A stretch of DNA of 9,236 nucleotides, taken from positions 1 to 9,236 of the forward strand of contig JBNJEF010000026.1 of NCBI GenBank assembly GCA_051745565.1, in the 5' to 3' direction. A program made the translations under genes and the position numbers. The notes under the pieces were generated by a model. It saw only the letters and a list, made by a program, of their open reading frames with translations, was not told where the DNA came from and ran no database searches. The DNA is from SKVL01 sp051745565 (lineage in GTDB: Bacteria; Patescibacteriota; Minisyncoccia; Phycocordibacterales; CSBR16-193). Positions 6,641 to 9,236 of this stretch are shown here, piece by piece; position 1 is the first letter of the stretch; each line of letters starts with the position of its first letter.

Positions 6641-6691
6641 AAACTCCTCGTAAGACATCATTTTTAATGATCAAAACGAGGAGTTTTTCTT
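6641..6691 (+). terminator. Strong plus-strand intrinsic terminator
   Basis: AAACTCCTCGT (6641-6651) pairs with ACGAGGAGTTT (6676-6686) in an 11-pair stem. An inner stem ATCATT (6657-6662) / AATGAT (6666-6671) sits within the loop. The T-run TTTTTCTTTTTC (6684-6695) begins inside the stem's 3' arm. It would end the recombinase transcript after about 260 untranslated bases, or a separate small RNA. Confidence 0.8.
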
Positions 6692-6699
6692 TTTCTTAT

Positions 6700-6715
6700 C
6701 GTTTCATGTGAAACA
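6700..6715. promoter_or_regulatory. Degenerate parS site (ParB binding)
   Basis: CGTTTCATGTGAAACA matches the parS consensus TGTTTCACGTGAAACA at 14 of 16 positions; the central CACGTG is CATGTG. It stands just past the terminator T-run, 256 bases from the next site. Confidence 0.6.
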
Positions 6716-6955
6716 TTTATCCAATTTTTCTTACGAAAATTATTTTAATGACTTCTGTACGGCCCTGATCTTGTGATCATTTAAGTTCTTTTGTTACATT
6801 TTGAAAATTTAATTAAGGCCATACTGTATAAGTTTAATTTTTTGGAAGGTTTCTTATGATCTTTTCTACCAGTTTTATTTTCACCTTTAACTGATATTTA
6901 ATGACTTGGTTTTAATTTGTTTTTTAACTTTACGAGCATTCTTTTTTAAGGTGAA

Positions 6956-6971
6956 TGTTTCACGTGAAACG
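6956..6971. promoter_or_regulatory. parS site
   Basis: TGTTTCACGTGAAACG contains the full 14-base palindrome and matches the ParB-site consensus at 15 of 16 positions. It pairs with a second site whose start is 44 bases to the right. Confidence 0.85.
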
Positions 6972-6999
6972 TTTTTAGATGTTGAAATATATTATGTTT

Positions 7000-7015
7000 T
7001 GTTTCACGTGAAACC
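7000..7015. promoter_or_regulatory. parS site
   Basis: TGTTTCACGTGAAACC holds the complete palindrome, 15 of 16 to consensus, and ends the left pair. The next site is 355 bases away. Confidence 0.85.
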
Positions 7016-7354
7016 TCTATGTAGATTTTCTTACAATTAAATGAAAAACTTCTCTGAATAGATATTACTAATTTTTAAGGCTAAATTAATATTTAGGCGT
7101 AAAAAGGCCTTTATTCTTATTCTTAAGCAGAAATTGGACATACTTTCCCCGGTCAAAGAAAAAAAGTAATTGATTTCAAAAGTGATCTTTTATAAAAGTT
7201 AGGAAGTTGATATAATGTGTTTTTACTGAAATCAGCTTATTTTTTAAAGAAAAGCCACCTTTTTACAGTGTTTTTTAGAAAAATCAAGTGTTTTGAATAC
7301 CTGTATTATTTTAAACGAATAGTATAAGTGTTTATTTTGTCTAAAAACAGAAAA

Positions 7355-7370
7355 AGTTTCACGTGAAAAG
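7355..7370. promoter_or_regulatory. parS-like site, right cluster
   Basis: AGTTTCACGTGAAAAG keeps the CACGTG core and 13 of 16 consensus positions; one arm is imperfect at its outer end. It opens a cluster of four sites. Confidence 0.75.
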
Positions 7371-7388
7371 CTTACTCAAGAGAGCATA

Positions 7389-7404
7389 TGTTTCACGTGA
7401 AACT
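7389..7404. promoter_or_regulatory. parS site, right cluster
   Basis: TGTTTCACGTGAAACT holds the complete palindrome (15 of 16). Its start is 34 bases from the previous site and 44 from the next. Confidence 0.85.
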
Positions 7405-7432
7405 AATTATAAGCAACGTAAGCCGGTTTTTA

Positions 7433-7448
7433 TGTTTCACGTGAAACG
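7433..7448. promoter_or_regulatory. parS site, right cluster
   Basis: TGTTTCACGTGAAACG holds the complete palindrome (15 of 16), 25 bases start-to-start from the last site. Confidence 0.85.
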
Positions 7449-7457
7449 AAAAATAAA

Positions 7458-7473
7458 GGTTTCACGTGAAATC
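7458..7473. promoter_or_regulatory. parS-like site touching the cca stop codon
   Basis: GGTTTCACGTGAAATC matches 13 of 16 consensus positions. It overlaps the TGA of the tRNA nucleotidyltransferase gene (7472-7474 on the minus strand). Read on the minus strand its hairpin is followed by CCTTTATTTTT, so it might also help end that transcript. Confidence 0.7.
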
Positions 7474-8947
7474 AAGAGACATGATATTTCTTCATAAGCT
7501 CTTCCAGTCTTTTTTCTTCTGTTTCTTCCAGTTTACCTTTCCCTTTTTCTCCTTTGTTTTTTAGGGTTGTATTATCAAGTTTAGATAGTTTCTTACTTTT
7601 GTTTAGGAGGTATTCTCTACTGTTTAAAGAAGGGTCTTCAATCACTTCTTCCAGAAGGGCATGAAGAATAAAGCCCACTTTGGGCCCCGGAGGGATGCCG
7701 GTTGTTTCTATGATATCATTTCCGTCTATTGCCAGATTCTTTACGGAAACGGGGTCGGAAAGAACCTCTTCTATCATTGCTTGGAATTTTCTTAGTCTGT
7801 AAGGTTCTTTTTTGGGTAGCCCCATACCCATTCTGTCTGAGAACCTTATCTTTATAAGGTCCCATATTCTTTCTTCTCCCACATTCCTAAGCAATCTTCT
7901 TATGGCGGTTAAGCTTATCTTTTCCGGATCGGAAAAGAACATATGCCACCTTACTAAAGTGGAAACTGAGGAAACGACATTCTTGGGGAATTTTAATCGT
8001 TTTAAGGCCTTTTCCGTTATTTTGGCTCCTACGACTTCGTGTCCGTAAAAAGAATAACCCCTTTTTTCGTTTTTTCTGCGAGTTCGAGGTTTTCCTATGT
8101 CGTGCATCAGTGCCGCCATTCTTATTTCAAAAGGCCAATCGTTATCGGCGGCGTGTTGGAGAGAGTAGAGAGAATGAGTGAAAACGTCATAATGATGAGC
8201 TCCTTTTTGCTCCATTCCAACTCCTTCTTCCAGTTCAGGTATTATGTATTGCAAAAGACCCAATCTTCGGGCCATTTCCATTGCAGAGGCGGGGTTTTTG
8301 GAGTTTATTATTCTTGAGAATTCATCCCTGATACGTTCTTTTGATATGAAATTCAGTGTGTCTTTTTTTTCGTATATGGCTTGTAGTGTTTTTTCTTCTA
8401 TGGTGAAGTTAAGCTCTGCTTGGAAACGGACAGCTCTGAGTATTCTAAGGCCGTCTTCTTTAAAACGTTCCACAGGATCTCCGACCGCTCTTATGAGTTT
8501 TTCTTTGAGATCCTTTTGCCCTTCATGGGGATCTATGATTTCAAGCGTTTCAGCATCAAGAGCAATAGCGTTCATTGTGAAATCTCTTCGGTATAGGTCC
8601 TCTTTTATATCTTTACTAAAAACGACGGAATCGGGTCTTCTTCTGTCGGAATAAAGACTTTCTCTTCTGTAAGGAGTTACTTCTATTACTTTCACATTCT
8701 CATCTCCTGTTTCTTCATTGACCACTCCTACTGTGCCGAAATCGTTCTCATAGTATGTATGTTCAAATAATGAGATAATATCTTCAGGCGTGGCATCTGT
8801 GGTTATATCCCAATCCTTCGGCTTTACCTCTCTTAATATGTCTCTAACACAACCTCCTACCAGATAAGCCTGAAAACCGGCCTTTTTTAAGGTTTTAGTT
8901 ACAAATATAACTTCCGAAGGTATGGAGCTTTGAATATCAGAGTTCAT
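7472..8947 (-). CDS. cca: tRNA CCA nucleotidyltransferase / poly(A) polymerase family, with HD domain
   Basis: Class II tRNA nucleotidyltransferases add or repair the 3' CCA of tRNAs; the close relatives called PcnB add poly(A) to RNA. Counting from the ATG at 8947 (491 residues), the polymerase head has LVGGCVRDIL (29-38), the metal-binding D45 and D47 in DWDITTDATP, the YRRDFTMNA motif (119-127), DGLRILRAVRF (165-175) and an SKERIRDEF segment (202-210). A metal-dependent HD domain follows, with HYDVFTHSL at 252-260 and MHDIGKP (H282, D283). The last 35 or so residues are a Lys/Glu-rich helical tail. A TTG at 9040 would add 31 residues, but a promoter-like pair lies inside that extension and the added residues resemble nothing in the family, so I prefer 8947. 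CCA-adding and poly(A) activities cannot be separated by eye. The gene runs toward the parS region. Confidence 0.93.
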   Translation of the reverse strand: MNSDIQSSIPSEVIFVTKTLKKAGFQAYLVGGCVRDILREVKPKDWDITTDATPEDIISLFEHTYYENDFGTVGVVNEETGDENVKVIEVTPYRRESLYSDRRRPDSVVFSKDIKEDLYRRDFTMNAIALDAETLEIIDPHEGQKDLKEKLIRAVGDPVERFKEDGLRILRAVRFQAELNFTIEEKTLQAIYEKKDTLNFISKERIRDEFSRIINSKNPASAMEMARRLGLLQYIIPELEEGVGMEQKGAHHYDVFTHSLYSLQHAADNDWPFEIRMAALMHDIGKPRTRRKNEKRGYSFYGHEVVGAKITEKALKRLKFPKNVVSSVSTLVRWHMFFSDPEKISLTAIRRLLRNVGEERIWDLIKIRFSDRMGMGLPKKEPYRLRKFQAMIEEVLSDPVSVKNLAIDGNDIIETTGIPPGPKVGFILHALLEEVIEDPSLNSREYLLNKSKKLSKLDNTTLKNKGEKGKGKLEETEEKRLEELMKKYHVS

Positions 8948-8956
8948 TGTGGATAA
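8948..8956 (-). promoter_or_regulatory. Perfect DnaA box at the cca start codon
   Basis: On the minus strand TTATCCACA ends exactly where the ATG of cca begins. It lies in the predicted leader, downstream of the promoter candidate. It may be a DnaA site acting on this gene or part of the origin region, or chance, since the preferred sequence is AT-rich and only nine bases long. Confidence 0.35.
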
Positions 8957-8991
8957 AGTTAAATTAAAGAGATCTTTCTTTGATGTGGCTA

Positions 8992-9020
8992 ATAATAACC
9001 CTTTTAAGGTGGCGGGTAAA
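8992..9020 (-). promoter_or_regulatory. Candidate promoter of cca
   Basis: TTTACC (9015-9020) and TATTAT (8992-8997) on the minus strand are 17 bases apart, matching the consensus at 4 of 6 and 5 of 6. Transcription would begin near 8985, about 40 bases before the ATG at 8947. This placement argues against the TTG start at 9040. Confidence 0.45.
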
Positions 9021-9059
9021 GGATGCCTTGAGATCACCAAAAACTTAAGTTTTATTATT

Positions 9060-9087
9060 TTGATTTTTATTAATTAAGATGTAAGAT
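9060..9087 (+). promoter_or_regulatory. Candidate promoter of tRNA-Arg
   Basis: TTGATT (9060-9065) and TAAGAT (9082-9087) are 16 bases apart, each 4 of 6 to consensus. A start would fall at about the first base of the tRNA. The match is modest, and the region between the divergent cca and tRNA genes is AT-rich. Confidence 0.3.
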
Positions 9088-9093
9088 ATTAGA

Positions 9094-9169
9094 GCGCCCG
9101 TAGCTCAACGGATAGAGCGTCTGGCTTCGGACCAGAAGGTTGGGGGTTCGAGTCCTCCCGGGCGCGCCA
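9094..9169 (+). tRNA. tRNA-Arg, anticodon UCG, CCA encoded
   Basis: The full cloverleaf can be drawn. The acceptor stem pairs GCGCCCG (9094-9100) with CGGGCGC (9159-9165). The D-stem is GCTC/GAGC around AACGGATA, and the anticodon stem TCTGG/CCAGA (9120-9124, 9132-9136) holds loop CTTCGGA. The T-stem GGGGG/CCTCC contains one G-T pair and holds loop TTCGAGT. The anticodon at 9127-9129 is UCG if the loop is read from C32 and U33, which decodes CGA and, with wobble, other CGN arginine codons. The discriminator is G9166, and CCA is encoded at 9167-9169, so the neighbouring nucleotidyltransferase would be needed here for repair rather than primary synthesis. The variable arm is short (5 bases). 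Confidence 0.95.
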
Positions 9170-9230
9170 GCGACCGGAGAAAGAGCATTTCTGCTCTTTC
9201 GTGAGGACGAGAAAGGCGGAGTCATGTCGC
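9170..9230 (+). other. Stable stem-loop element directly after tRNA-Arg, unidentified
   Basis: GCGAC (9170-9174) pairs with GTCGC (9226-9230), enclosing a perfect 9-pair hairpin: GAAAGAGCA (9179-9187), loop TTTC, TGCTCTTTC (9192-9200). GAGAAAG is repeated at 9177 and 9209, and CGGAG at 9175 and 9217. No T-run follows, so this is not an intrinsic terminator. It may be the beginning of an RNA gene or a leader structure: an ATG at 9224 sits a few bases after the purine-rich AAGGCGGAG and would be masked by the outer stem. The window ends too soon to decide. Confidence 0.4.
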
Positions 9231-9236
9231 GAATAC

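Larger units (their letters stand above)
6381..7471. other. Gene-free AT-rich region with parS sites and a DnaA box (centromere / possible origin)
   Basis: No credible gene lies in these 1091 bases on either strand. From left to right it holds three TAAAGGACA repeats around a perfect DnaA box (6398-6481), a structured segment with inverted repeats (6485-6640), a plus-strand terminator (6641-6691), a degenerate parS site (6700-6715), and an AT-rich stretch with runs such as AAAATTTAATTAA near 6804. Two parS sites follow (6956, 7000), then more AT-rich sequence, then four parS sites (7355-7473). An 11-base direct repeat TTTAATGACTT occurs at 6744 and 6897. The flanking genes converge on it. The combination matches a chromosomal centromere near an origin; whether replication starts here cannot be decided from sequence alone. 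Confidence 0.6.

Noticed and set aside
7289..7316. dif-like sequence: right arm TTATTTTAAAC resembles the XerD arm TTATGTTAAAT (9 of 11).
   Set aside because: The left arm TGTTTTGAATA matches known XerC arms at only about 4 of 11 positions, the region is AT-rich, and a dif site would normally lie at the terminus and not beside parS sites.
6700..7473. Reading the repeated palindromes as a CRISPR array or as operators of a local repressor.
   Set aside because: The repeats are too short and the spacers unequal for CRISPR; no regulator or divergent promoters lie here, and the sequence matches parS exactly.
9170..9236. Hammerhead ribozyme, suggested by GTGAGGACGAGAAAG.
   Set aside because: The conserved CUGANGA segment is absent and the stems do not form the three-way core.
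9170..9236. Start of RNase P RNA.
   Set aside because: The near-invariant GAGGAAAGUCC segment does not follow the hairpin within the window.

Overview
The window reads as a chromosomal segment from a small-genome bacterium with AT-rich, tightly packed genes. Several traits would fit the Candidate Phyla Radiation (Patescibacteria, perhaps a Parcubacteria-like lineage): few recognisable Shine-Dalgarno sequences, promoters lying almost on top of start codons, a short DksA/TraR-like protein ending in a CxxC...CxxH zinc finger, and a single Xer recombinase. This lineage call is inference from style; no marker here fixes it.

Left part, minus strand. A ComM/YifB ATPase gene (76-1116) loses all family resemblance just after its Walker B motif, at a GAATTC hexamer (166-171). 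The outer 171 bases instead carry an open frame on the plus strand, so this edge is probably a chimeric join or a real rearrangement. Upstream of comM lie a DksA/TraR-family zinc-finger gene (1121-1492) and an unrecognised single-pass membrane protein gene (1543-2238), apparently one operon reading leftward. A strong intrinsic terminator (2283-2318) separates them from a second leftward operon: rpsO (S15), a NYN-domain nuclease-like gene, and pnp (PNPase). The NYN gene sits inside the classical rpsO-pnp pair and overlaps pnp by 4 bases. The theme of this operon is ribosome assembly and RNA turnover.

Middle. A Xer-type tyrosine recombinase (5460-6380) reads rightward from an extended -10 promoter placed so close to its ATG that the mRNA should be leaderless. 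After it comes about 1.09 kb without a credible gene (6381-7471). This stretch is the most striking part of the window. It holds a perfect DnaA box flanked by TAAAGGACA repeats, a structured segment ending in a strong plus-strand terminator, long AT-rich stretches, and seven copies of the palindrome GTTTCACGTGAAAC, which is the near-universal chromosomal ParB-binding site parS. Two sites form a left pair, four a right cluster, and one degenerate site stands alone. This is a centromere-like region and possibly the replication origin or its neighbour. No parA, parB, dnaA or dnaN gene lies in the window.

Right part. A class II tRNA nucleotidyltransferase / poly(A) polymerase family gene (7472-8947, minus) converges on the parS region; its last codon touches the outermost parS site. 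A second perfect DnaA box lies directly before its ATG. At the right edge are a tRNA-Arg (anticodon UCG) with an encoded CCA end and, immediately after it, a GC-richer segment that folds into a strong hairpin closed by an outer stem; its identity is unknown.
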